Source of the DNA: DTLA01 sp034436295
GTDB lineage: Bacteria > Chloroflexota > Anaerolineae > DTLA01
NCBI GenBank assembly: GCA_034436295.1
Contig: DAOTVT010000007.1
Coordinates: 1-10,270, forward strand
Direction of reading: 5' to 3'
DNA: 10,270 nucleotides
In this document: in pieces, positions 1 to 5,178 of the stretch
Layout: each line of letters opens with the position of its first letter
How positions within the stretch are numbered: the first letter of the stretch is position 1
The notes under the pieces: model-generated
What the model saw: the letters and a program-made list of their open reading frames with translations, nothing else
What the model was told of the DNA's origin: nothing
The model's database searches: none
Position numbers and translations under genes: made by a program

Positions 1-2
1 TG

Positions 3-359
3 GAGGGGACGGCCGCGCTCTACGAGATTCGCTACGCGCGTGCGCCCATCCTGACCCAGGCCGATTGGGAGGCGGCCACCCCGCTGGCGGGCGTGCCTGC
101 GCCCCGTGTGGCCGGCTCCGCCGAGTCCTACGTAGCGGTCGGCCTTGAGGACGACGGCGGCGTGTACTATTTCTGCATCCGCGCCGCGGACGAGGTGTTC
201 AACTGGTCGTGTCTGTCCAACTCGCCGGGAACGCGGCTCCGAAACCCTGGCTTGCCGCCGTTCCGCATCTTCTTGCCGGTCGCGGCGCGCGGGTACGACC
301 CGGAGGCGGTCACCGCGTTGCCCGAGCACTGGCCGCGGGCGCTGCTCCGCGCGCGCTAA
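3..359 (+). CDS. C-terminal part of a secreted fibronectin-III-like domain protein (5' truncated)
   Basis: The frame is open from base 3 to the TAA at 357-359 and has no start inside the window that must be used, so the gene begins upstream. The visible 118 residues look like one Fn3-type beta-sandwich: an early 'YEIRYA' strand, a 'W..A' stretch, 'YVAVGLEDDGGVYYFCIRAADEVFNWSCLSN' features in the order expected for the last strands, then 'GLPPFRIFLPVAAR' near the C-terminus. In Chloroflexota, extracellular proteins very often end in Fn3 modules followed by an '(I/F)FLP' tail; that comparison is from memory. Such modules are non-catalytic spacers or binding domains, so the function depends on the missing N-terminal part. 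A hairpin-forming repeat starts directly after the stop. The domain call is good; the role of the protein is unknown. Confidence 0.75.
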   Translation, partial: EGTAALYEIRYARAPILTQADWEAATPLAGVPAPRVAGSAESYVAVGLEDDGGVYYFCIRAADEVFNWSCLSNSPGTRLRNPGLPPFRIFLPVAARGYDPEAVTALPEHWPRALLRAR

Positions 360-422
360 CCTCACCCCCTCGTTCCCCCTCTCCGCGCGCGGATAGTGGG
401 ATACCGAAGGCCCGGGGTGAGG
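360..422. repeat. REP-like inverted repeat element
   Basis: A 9-bp perfect outer inverted repeat (CCTCACCCC at 360-368, GGGGTGAGG at 414-422) encloses a C/T-rich then G-rich core. It begins immediately after the stop codon at 357-359. The same outer sequence (CCTCAC / GTGAGG) and the C-rich 'CCCTCTCC' core recur at 1740-1848 and in part at 2453-2485, so it belongs to a dispersed family. It may also act as a 3'-end structure for the preceding mRNA, but there is no U-tract. Confidence 0.6.
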
Positions 423-436
423 TGCGCCTGCACGCC

Positions 437-625
437 GCCCGACGCTGAAGCGCCAGGCTGAACGGGCGAAGCCCTGCGGGCAAAATCATCCACGAATAAC
501 ACGAATCTACGCGAAGGGTATTGCGCCCGACGCGGAGGCATCGCGCTCAACGGTCAAAGCCCTGCGGGCTGGGGCAAATTCGCGTTCATTCGCGTAGATT
601 CGCGGTTGCTGCGCGCCCGACGCGG
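437..625 (-). repeat. Reverse-oriented degenerate copies of the 89-bp repeat
   Basis: This stretch holds about two units of the 89-bp repeat found at 1972-2373, but in the opposite orientation. Bases 486-519 are an exact 34-nt reverse complement of part of that unit, followed after one mismatch by a further 13-nt match (521-533). The CCCTGCGGGC hairpin half recurs at about 472 and 560, 88 bp apart. The last part (about 577-625) is more diverged, with three TTCGCG words at 10-bp spacing (579, 589, 599). No coding sequence is credible here. Confidence 0.8.
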
Positions 626-635
626 GGCATCATCC

Positions 636-664
636 TTGACACCGCCCCCGAACTGCGGTATAGT
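636..664 (+). promoter_or_regulatory. Sigma70-type promoter of the asparaginase gene
   Basis: TTGACA at 636-641 and TATAGT at 659-664 are separated by exactly 17 bp, giving 11 of 12 matches to the housekeeping consensus. The asparaginase start lies about 90 bp downstream, so the transcript should have a leader of about 85 nt that contains the hairpin at 679-715. Confidence 0.8.
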
Positions 665-678
665 CGATTGCGCGAGGG

Positions 679-715
679 GCGCCGGCATTGCGCGGCCACT
701 CCAGGCTGCCGGCGC
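679..715 (+). other. Hairpin in the asparaginase mRNA leader
   Basis: GCGCCGGCA (679-687) and TGCCGGCGC (707-715) form a perfect 9-bp stem with a 19-nt loop. It lies between the promoter and the ribosome binding site (AAGGAG, 743-748). No U-tract follows, so it is not an intrinsic terminator. A role in mRNA stability or regulation is possible but not shown. Confidence 0.5.
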
Positions 716-755
716 GCTCCCCATGCCGCGCAGACCTGCCTGAAAGGAGCATGCC

Positions 756-1721
756 GTGGGCAAGATACGCATTCTCACTACCGGCGGCACCATCGCCATG
801 CGGGAAACGCAGCCCGGTCGGGGCGCGGTTCCCACCCTCACCGGCGAAGACCTTCGCGCCTTCCTCCCCCCGGACGCGCCGCCGGTGGAAGTGGAAGAGG
901 TCTGCAACCTGCCCGGCGCGCACATGACGATAGACCTCCTCTGGCAGATTCGCACGCGGGCGCTGGCGGCGGCGCAGGAGTCCGACGTGGACGGCATTGT
1001 CATCACCCACGGCACGGACACGCTGGAGGAGACCGCCTTCCTGCTGGACCTGACCATCCCCAGCGAGAAGCCCATCGTGCTGACCGGCGCGATGCGCACG
1101 TCGTCCGATTTGGGGTACGAGGGGCCGGCGAACCTGGTGGCGGCCGTGCGGGTAGCCGCGGAGCCACGCGCTCGCAACCTGGGCGCCCTGGTCGTGCTCA
1201 ACGACGAGATTCACGCCGCCCGCCACGTTACCAAGATGCACACCCTGGCGCCCGATACCTTCAACTCGTCCGGCTGGGGGCCGCTGGGGCGAGTGGACCC
1301 CGACAAGGTCTTCTTCGCCCACCGCATCGCCCGCAAGACGGTGCTATGCGACGCGCTGGAACCGAGGGTCGCGCTTATCAAACTGGCCGTCGGCATGGAG
1401 GACGATTTCCTCCGGTGCGCCCTGGCGTCGGAGGCCAGGGGCATTGTGCTGGAGGGGCTTGGGGGAGGGCGCATCCCGCCCTGGTGGCTGCCGGGGATCA
1501 GCAAGGCCATCTCCAGGGGGACAACGGTCGTCATCGCGAGCCGCTGCCCAGAGGGGCGCGTGTACGACAAATACGGCTTTTCCGGGTCGTACCGAGACAA
1601 CCGAGCGAAGGGGGCGTACTTCGCGGGTGGGCTGAACGGGCAGAAGGCGCGCATCGGCCTCATGGTGGCGTTGGGCAAAGGCGCTCCGCCCAACGCGCTG
1701 GAGACCATCTTTGAGCGGTAG
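756..1721 (+). CDS. L-asparaginase (type I/II family, cytoplasmic)
   Basis: Predicted to hydrolyse L-asparagine to L-aspartate and ammonia. The 321-residue length is normal for the family. The catalytic signatures are intact: 'TTGGTIA' at residues 8-14 with the nucleophile Thr12, 'HGTDT' at 85-89 with Thr87 and Asp88, and Lys160 in 'HVTKMHT', matching the family Thr-Thr-Asp-Lys set. 'VLTGAMR' (about 108-114) and 'VVLNDEIHAARHVTK' features are also typical. There is no signal peptide, so it should be cytoplasmic. The GTG at 756 is chosen because AAGGAG lies at 743-748, 7 nt upstream, and because the TTGG motif then sits at the usual distance from the N-terminus; the ATG at 751 is in another frame. 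The gene appears monocistronic, with its own promoter at 636-664 and a repeat element 18 bp after the stop. Archaeal GatD shares the fold but has an extra N-terminal domain absent here. Confidence 0.93.
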   Translation: MGKIRILTTGGTIAMRETQPGRGAVPTLTGEDLRAFLPPDAPPVEVEEVCNLPGAHMTIDLLWQIRTRALAAAQESDVDGIVITHGTDTLEETAFLLDLTIPSEKPIVLTGAMRTSSDLGYEGPANLVAAVRVAAEPRARNLGALVVLNDEIHAARHVTKMHTLAPDTFNSSGWGPLGRVDPDKVFFAHRIARKTVLCDALEPRVALIKLAVGMEDDFLRCALASEARGIVLEGLGGGRIPPWWLPGISKAISRGTTVVIASRCPEGRVYDKYGFSGSYRDNRAKGAYFAGGLNGQKARIGLMVALGKGAPPNALETIFER

Positions 1722-1739
1722 TGCCGCGCCCGCGGGTTA

Positions 1740-1848
1740 CCCCTCACATCCCCCTGTCCCCCTTCTCTCCCCGCAGGCAGGGCGAGAAGGGGGTGGTGCG
1801 CGCGGGGCTTCGTTCCCTCTCCTGCCGGGAGAGGGCTAGGGTGAGGGG
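1740..1848. repeat. REP-like element with two nested hairpins
   Basis: An outer inverted repeat CCCCTCAC (1740-1747) / GTGAGGGG (1841-1848) encloses two hairpins: CCCCCTTCTC (1758-1767) with GAGAAGGGGG (1784-1793), 10 bp perfect, and CCCTCTCC (1815-1822) with GGAGAGGG (1828-1835). It is the fuller relative of the elements at 360-422 and 2453-2485. It may double as the 3' end of the asparaginase transcript, although no U-tract is present. Confidence 0.65.
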
Positions 1849-1857
1849 CGTTCGGAC

Positions 1858-1895
1858 CGCGAAGGACGCGAAAGGGCGCGAAAGGCGCGAAAAAA
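1858..1895. repeat. Short tandem repeat, four copies of CGCGAARGG-like unit
   Basis: Four consecutive 9-10 bp units start at 1858, 1867, 1877 and 1886, each beginning CGCGAA and ending in A/G-rich bases; the last ends in a run of A. The irregular unit length argues against a coding repeat. Confidence 0.6.
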
Positions 1896-1971
1896 TCGTG
1901 GCCCGCGCACAGCCCGCGCGGGGCTGAACCCCCGCGCTGAACGAACGAAGCCCCCTTCGGGGGCTACACCC
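1896..1971. other. GC-rich intergenic stretch with a hairpin
   Basis: This joins the short tandem repeat to the 89-bp array. AGCCCCC (1949-1955) and GGGGGCT (1959-1965) form a 7-bp stem with a 3-nt loop. The order of 'GCGCTGAA' and 'CGAAGCCC' words resembles a badly degenerate reverse-oriented copy of the 89-bp unit. No gene is visible. Confidence 0.4.
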
Positions 1972-2373
1972 AGCCCGCAGGGCTTGGCCCCTTCAGCCCG
2001 ATGCTTTAGCGTCGGGCGCAAGACCCTTCGCGTAGATTCGTGTTATTCGTGGATAACCCCAGCCCGCAGGGCTTGGCCCCTTCAGCCCGATGCTTTAGCG
2101 TCGGGCGCAAGACCCTTCGCGTAGATTCGTGTTATTCGTGGATGACCCCAGCCCGCAGGGCTTCGCTCCTTCAGCCCGATGCTTTAGCGTCGGGCGCAAG
2201 ACCCTTCGCGTAGATTCGTGTTATTCGTGGATGACCCCAGCCCGCAGGGCTTCGCCCTTTCAGCCCGATGCTTCAGCGTCGGGCGCAAGACCCTTCGCGT
2301 AGATTCGTGTTATTCGTGGATGACCCCAGCCCGCAGGGCTTCGCTCCTTCAGCCCGATGCTTCAGCGTCGGGC
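1972..2373 (+). repeat. Tandem array of 89-bp repeats: four complete units plus a partial fifth
   Basis: Units start at 1972, 2061, 2150, 2239 and 2328, exactly 89 bp apart; the fifth stops at about 2373. Adjacent units differ by only one to a few bases (units 1 and 2 by a single base near the end). Each unit contains AGCCC-GCA-GGGCT (5-bp stem, 3-nt loop), then GCCCGATGCT with AGCGTCGGGC (10-bp stem with one G-T pair, 2-nt loop), then a conserved segment with TTCGCG and TTCGTG words. Because 89 is not a multiple of 3 the array cannot be a repeat protein, and there are no unique spacers, so it is not CRISPR. The last two hairpin loops read TC instead of TT. Confidence 0.92.
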
Positions 2374-2452
2374 GGCCACACAGGTGCGCGCTGCGGGCAA
2401 ATCTATAACCCTCGGCGCGCTCGGCGGTGAAATCCGGCGCCCGTCCGCCGTC

Positions 2453-2485
2453 CCCTCTCCCGCCGGCAGAGGGCCGGGATGAGGG
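2453..2485. repeat. Partial REP-like element
   Basis: CCCTCT (2453-2458) pairs with AGAGGG (2468-2473), followed by a GGGATGAGGG tail. The order matches the right half of the element at 1740-1848, so this is probably a truncated member of the same family. Confidence 0.55.
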
Positions 2486-2503
2486 ATGACACCCGCGTTC
2501 CCC

Positions 2504-2532
2504 TTTACGCGCGCGCACATCTCGTCTATAAT
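2504..2532 (+). promoter_or_regulatory. Sigma70-type promoter of the degV gene
   Basis: A perfect -10 TATAAT at 2527-2532 lies 17 bp after TTTACG (2504-2509), which matches the -35 consensus at 4 of 6 positions. Transcription would start near 2539, about 35 nt before the degV start codon. Confidence 0.7.
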
Positions 2533-2573
2533 GCCCCTGCAACCGACTTCCCCCGACGAAAGGAGATGGAGTC

Positions 2574-3413
2574 ATGGTCAAAATCATCACAGACACCACG
2601 TCCGGCCTGCCCGCGGAGATCGCGCGCCGCTACAACATCCCCGTCATCCCCCAGATCATCATCTTCGGCAAGGACTCGTATCGCGAGGGGGTGGAGATGG
2701 ACAACGCCGCGTTCATGGCGCGGCTGGCCACATCCGCCGAACTCCCGAAGACGGCAGCGCCCCCGCCCGAACTCTTCGCGCAGGAGTTTCGGCGGCTGGT
2801 CCCCACCGGCGAGCCGATCCTGTGCATTCACCCCTCGGCCGAGGTAAGCGGCACCGTGCGGTCGGCCACCGTCGCCAAGGACGACTTCCCGGGCGCCGAC
2901 ATCCGCGTGATAGACTCGCGGGTCATCGCCAGCCCCCTGGCGACGATGGTAACGCTGGCGGCGCAATGGGCCGAGGCGGGCGTCGGCGCCGATGAGATAG
3001 AGGCGCGGATTCGTGACATGATCCCGCGCTGCCGCATCTACTTCCTGGTGGACACGCTGGAGTACCTGGCGAAAGGCGGGCGAATTGGCGGGGCCACGGC
3101 GCTCCTGGGCAGCGTCCTGCAGATCAAGCCCATCCTCACGTTCCGCGACGGCAAGGTGGACCAGTTTGACAAGGAGCGGACCCACAAGCGCGCCCTGGCC
3201 CGCCTCAAGGATTTGGTGCTGGATCAGTATCCGCGCAACGCCGAGGGCCACCTGTCGGTCATGCACGCGGGGGTACCCGAACAGGCCCAGGCCCTGGCCA
3301 GCGACTTGGGCGCGGCGCTGGGCGTGCGGCAAGTTCCCATCCTGGACGTGCCGCCGGCCATCGTTACTCACGGCGGGCCGGGAATACTGGGCGTGGGGTT
3401 CTTCGTGGCCTGA
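2574..3413 (+). CDS. DegV family protein (fatty-acid-binding, FakB-like)
   Basis: DegV/FakB proteins bind a fatty acid in a deep pocket; in Firmicutes they present it to the kinase FakA for phosphorylation and entry into phospholipid synthesis. The 279-residue length is typical. Family features are present in order: 'IITDTTSGLP' at residues 4-13, a 'KTAAPPP' segment at 59-65 where relatives have T-S-x-P, 'SAEVSGT' at 88-94, 'FLVDTLEYLAKGGRI' region at 157-171, 'QIKPIL' at 183-188, and 'HGGPGILGVGF' close to the C-terminus. The ATG at 2574 is preceded by AAAGGAG (2559-2565) at good spacing and follows a clear promoter. No FakA-like partner is in the window. A decayed oxidoreductase fragment abuts the stop codon. 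The family is certain; the fatty-acid role is inferred from characterised relatives. Confidence 0.92.
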   Translation: MVKIITDTTSGLPAEIARRYNIPVIPQIIIFGKDSYREGVEMDNAAFMARLATSAELPKTAAPPPELFAQEFRRLVPTGEPILCIHPSAEVSGTVRSATVAKDDFPGADIRVIDSRVIASPLATMVTLAAQWAEAGVGADEIEARIRDMIPRCRIYFLVDTLEYLAKGGRIGGATALLGSVLQIKPILTFRDGKVDQFDKERTHKRALARLKDLVLDQYPRNAEGHLSVMHAGVPEQAQALASDLGAALGVRQVPILDVPPAIVTHGGPGILGVGFFVA

Positions 3414-3630
3414 CGGCGCGCGGCGGTATGCGGCGTACCCTGCGGGCCACGCCGAGGGGTATCAGGATACATCCGTCCGGCTCTTCCAGGATGTGTACGA
3501 GCACATCGGGAGCGGCGCCCCCACGCCGGCGACCTTCCCGACGGTTGCCGACGGGCGCCGCCAGATGGTGCTCTGTGAGGCCATCGGGCAAAGCGCCCGC
3601 CTGCGGCGATGGTTGCGGGTGGAAGCCTGA
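3412..3630 (+). pseudogene. C-terminal remnant of a Gfo/Idh/MocA-family oxidoreductase
   Basis: Immediately after the degV stop, a frame different from degV encodes about 65 residues that resemble the end of Gfo/Idh/MocA dehydrogenases: 'YPAGHAEGYQDT' (relatives: P-x-G-H-x-E-G-Y), then 'LFQDVYEHIGSG', 'FPTVADGRRQM' (relatives: F-P-T-F-x-D-G), 'AIGQSARLRRWLRV', and a TGA at 3628-3630. The full enzymes are about 350-400 residues with an N-terminal Rossmann domain; that part is absent, and no start codon or ribosome binding site is suitably placed. The frame remains open upstream only as a shadow of degV. The best reading is a deletion that fused the degV 3' end to the tail of a lost sugar or inositol dehydrogenase gene. 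The family call rests on recalled motifs. Confidence 0.65.
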
Positions 3631-3738
3631 CGCCCCCGCGACCCGACACGCCGCCCGCGTGTGAGCAACGCCCCCATTCGCACCGCTGCCAAAGCATGCG
3701 CCTCCGCGTCGCCCGCCATTCTTCTGCAAGCGAGTCAT

Positions 3739-3782
3739 TTTACAGAATCTGCACAGAATCTTCATCGCTTCTCCACAGAAAT
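3739..3782 (+). promoter_or_regulatory. Four tandem 11-bp boxes, PhoB/OmpR-type operator
   Basis: Hexamers TTTACA (3739), TGCACA (3750), TTCATC (3761) and TCCACA (3772) follow each other at exactly 11 bp, with A/T-rich spacers such as GAATC repeated in the first two. Direct hexamer repeats at 11-bp pitch just upstream of a -10 element, replacing a weak -35, are the hallmark of sites bound by PhoB/PhoP-type winged-helix response regulators. The identity of the regulator is inferred; a matching array is at 9172-9210. Confidence 0.6.
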
Positions 3783-3797
3783 TGCCTAAACTATACA
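3769..3797 (+). promoter_or_regulatory. Activator-dependent promoter of the glycosyltransferase operon
   Basis: TATACA at 3792-3797 is a good -10. The hexamer 17 bp upstream, TTCTCC at 3769-3774, is a poor -35 and overlaps the fourth operator box, so activation by a bound regulator is likely. The transcript would start near 3804 with a leader of about 50 nt. Confidence 0.5.
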
Positions 3798-3854
3798 AAT
3801 GTGCAGCATATTCACCCCCTGGGCAAGGCTCGATTCTGGAACAGGGAGGAGAAG

Positions 3855-5159
3855 ATGCGTATCATCCTGGCCTCCATCCACCCGCAATGGCTCAGCGGGC
3901 AGATCACGGCGGTTCGTGGTCTGGCTACCTTGCTACAGGAAATGGGCCAACGCGTTGACATTATCACGGCCGTTCCGCCAGACCCTGTCCCCATCCTAGA
4001 GGCACAACCGACACCCCAGCGTCGGAGATTCATCGTGTCGCGCGCCCTAATGATGGCACGCGCGCTCCTCCGGACGGTGCGCAACGCTGATGGCGCCGAC
4101 CTAGTGCATTTGCATTTGCCAACCCCTGCGTTCACGCTAGTGGGCGATGTTCTCCAGGCTGTGCTACCCATACCGGTGGTCGTGAGTTTTGAAGCACGCA
4201 TGGCGGATTGTGCCTGGATTTTGAGGCACGGCCTCTGGGAGGACACGAGATTCTATGCTCCACGTCTTGTTGTAAACAACCCTCTGCCGGCATGCTTGTC
4301 GCTCAAGCGCGCCGCGCGGTACGTTGTAAGTTCAGATGCCGGCAAGGAAGAACTCCGCCGACTGGGTTTTCCCTCGCAGGCCGTGCATGTACTTCCTAAT
4401 GCTGTAGTGGTAGGCGCAGACTCACCAATGACCCGGTCTGCCGCCCGCCAGTCTTTGGGCCTTCCAGAGGCGCCTTTGGTTGCCTACCTGGGGCACTTTC
4501 ATCACGTGAAAGGCGTACACATGCTCGTTCAGGCTTTCGCCCGGCTTCGCGCAATACACCCGAACTGCCGGCTCATTCTGGCCTGGAGCGGGCTGGGAGA
4601 CCCCAGGCCCATACGGCGACAGATCCATCGCCTGGGCGTAAGCGAGCAGATCATCTGGCTGGGACGCATCCCTGCGACCTCTCTGTTCTCGGCCGCCGAT
4701 GTTGTAGCCTTGCCCTACCTTTCAGCGATGGGCCAATGCATGTTCCCAGCAGTCTTGCTGGAAGCCTTGCAGGCGGGCGTGCCCCTTGTTACGAGCGACC
4801 TTGAAGATTTTCGCTGTCTGTTCGGGAATGAACGGGGAGCATCTCTGGTTCCCCCAGGAGATGTGGAAGCCCTTACTGCTGCGATTTCCAGGTTGCTTGA
4901 GGACGAGAAGGCACGGGAGGAGACGCTGGAATTTCAACGACGAGTCCTTGCCCGCAGGCTGAATCCGCGGCGGCTGGCAGAGGGTTACCTCAGCATTTAC
5001 CGAGAGGCGATTGAGTCGCACCGAACCATTCCACAGCACAATCCCAGCGCCAACCGGGACGCGCTACGGGGTCAGCGGCGCCTCGCGTCCACCCTGCAGG
5101 GTTCGGGGTGCCCGGAGAGCGCCGCCAGCGCCGGGCAGGATCAATGCCCTCTGCCATGA
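3855..5159 (+). CDS. GT4-family (GT-B fold) glycosyltransferase
   Basis: Predicted to transfer a sugar from a nucleotide-sugar donor to a lipid or glycan acceptor at the inner face of the membrane. The 434-residue product has an N-terminal Rossmann half ('MRIILASIHPQWLSGQ', with the acceptor-side Gly-rich loop; 'ADLVHLHLPTP' at about 81-91) and a C-terminal half with 'LPNAV' (180-184), 'VAYLGHFHHVKGV' (209-221, Lys219 being the usual donor-phosphate contact) and 'LLEALQAGVPLVTSD' (301-315). In the usual E-x7-E motif the second Glu is E303 but the first is replaced by Cys295. The ATG at 3855 is chosen because GGAGG lies at 3845-3849; longer starts would read through the operator boxes. Residues from about 390 onward form an unusual low-complexity tail. 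It is the first gene of a three-gene operon; the next start is 19 bp after its stop. Confidence 0.87.
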   Translation: MRIILASIHPQWLSGQITAVRGLATLLQEMGQRVDIITAVPPDPVPILEAQPTPQRRRFIVSRALMMARALLRTVRNADGADLVHLHLPTPAFTLVGDVLQAVLPIPVVVSFEARMADCAWILRHGLWEDTRFYAPRLVVNNPLPACLSLKRAARYVVSSDAGKEELRRLGFPSQAVHVLPNAVVVGADSPMTRSAARQSLGLPEAPLVAYLGHFHHVKGVHMLVQAFARLRAIHPNCRLILAWSGLGDPRPIRRQIHRLGVSEQIIWLGRIPATSLFSAADVVALPYLSAMGQCMFPAVLLEALQAGVPLVTSDLEDFRCLFGNERGASLVPPGDVEALTAAISRLLEDEKAREETLEFQRRVLARRLNPRRLAEGYLSIYREAIESHRTIPQHNPSANRDALRGQRRLASTLQGSGCPESAASAGQDQCPLP

Positions 5160-5178
5160 GCGCACGAGGGGCACGGAG

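Noticed and set aside
521..1714. Long + strand ORF of 397 codons overlapping the asparaginase gene
   Set aside because: It is the shadow of the asparaginase frame, is rich in Arg, Gly and Pro, and has no family features.
1972..2373. CRISPR array
   Set aside because: The period is 89 bp with no variable spacers; the whole unit repeats nearly unchanged.
2526..3371. Minus-strand ORF across degV
   Set aside because: It lies antisense to a clear DegV protein, and high GC keeps this frame open.
3085..3630. Complete 181-residue gene overlapping the degV 3' end
   Set aside because: Only the part after 3412 has protein-like family features; the upstream part is a degV shadow, so it is treated as a pseudogene remnant.
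3609..3854. N-terminal extension of the GT4 protein
   Set aside because: It would run through the operator boxes and promoter, has no ribosome binding site, and family similarity starts at the ATG at 3855.
5011..5178. N-terminal extension of the membrane glycosyltransferase
   Set aside because: It overlaps the GT4 coding region by 149 bp and is Arg/Pro-rich, and the first membrane helix fits the start at 5179.
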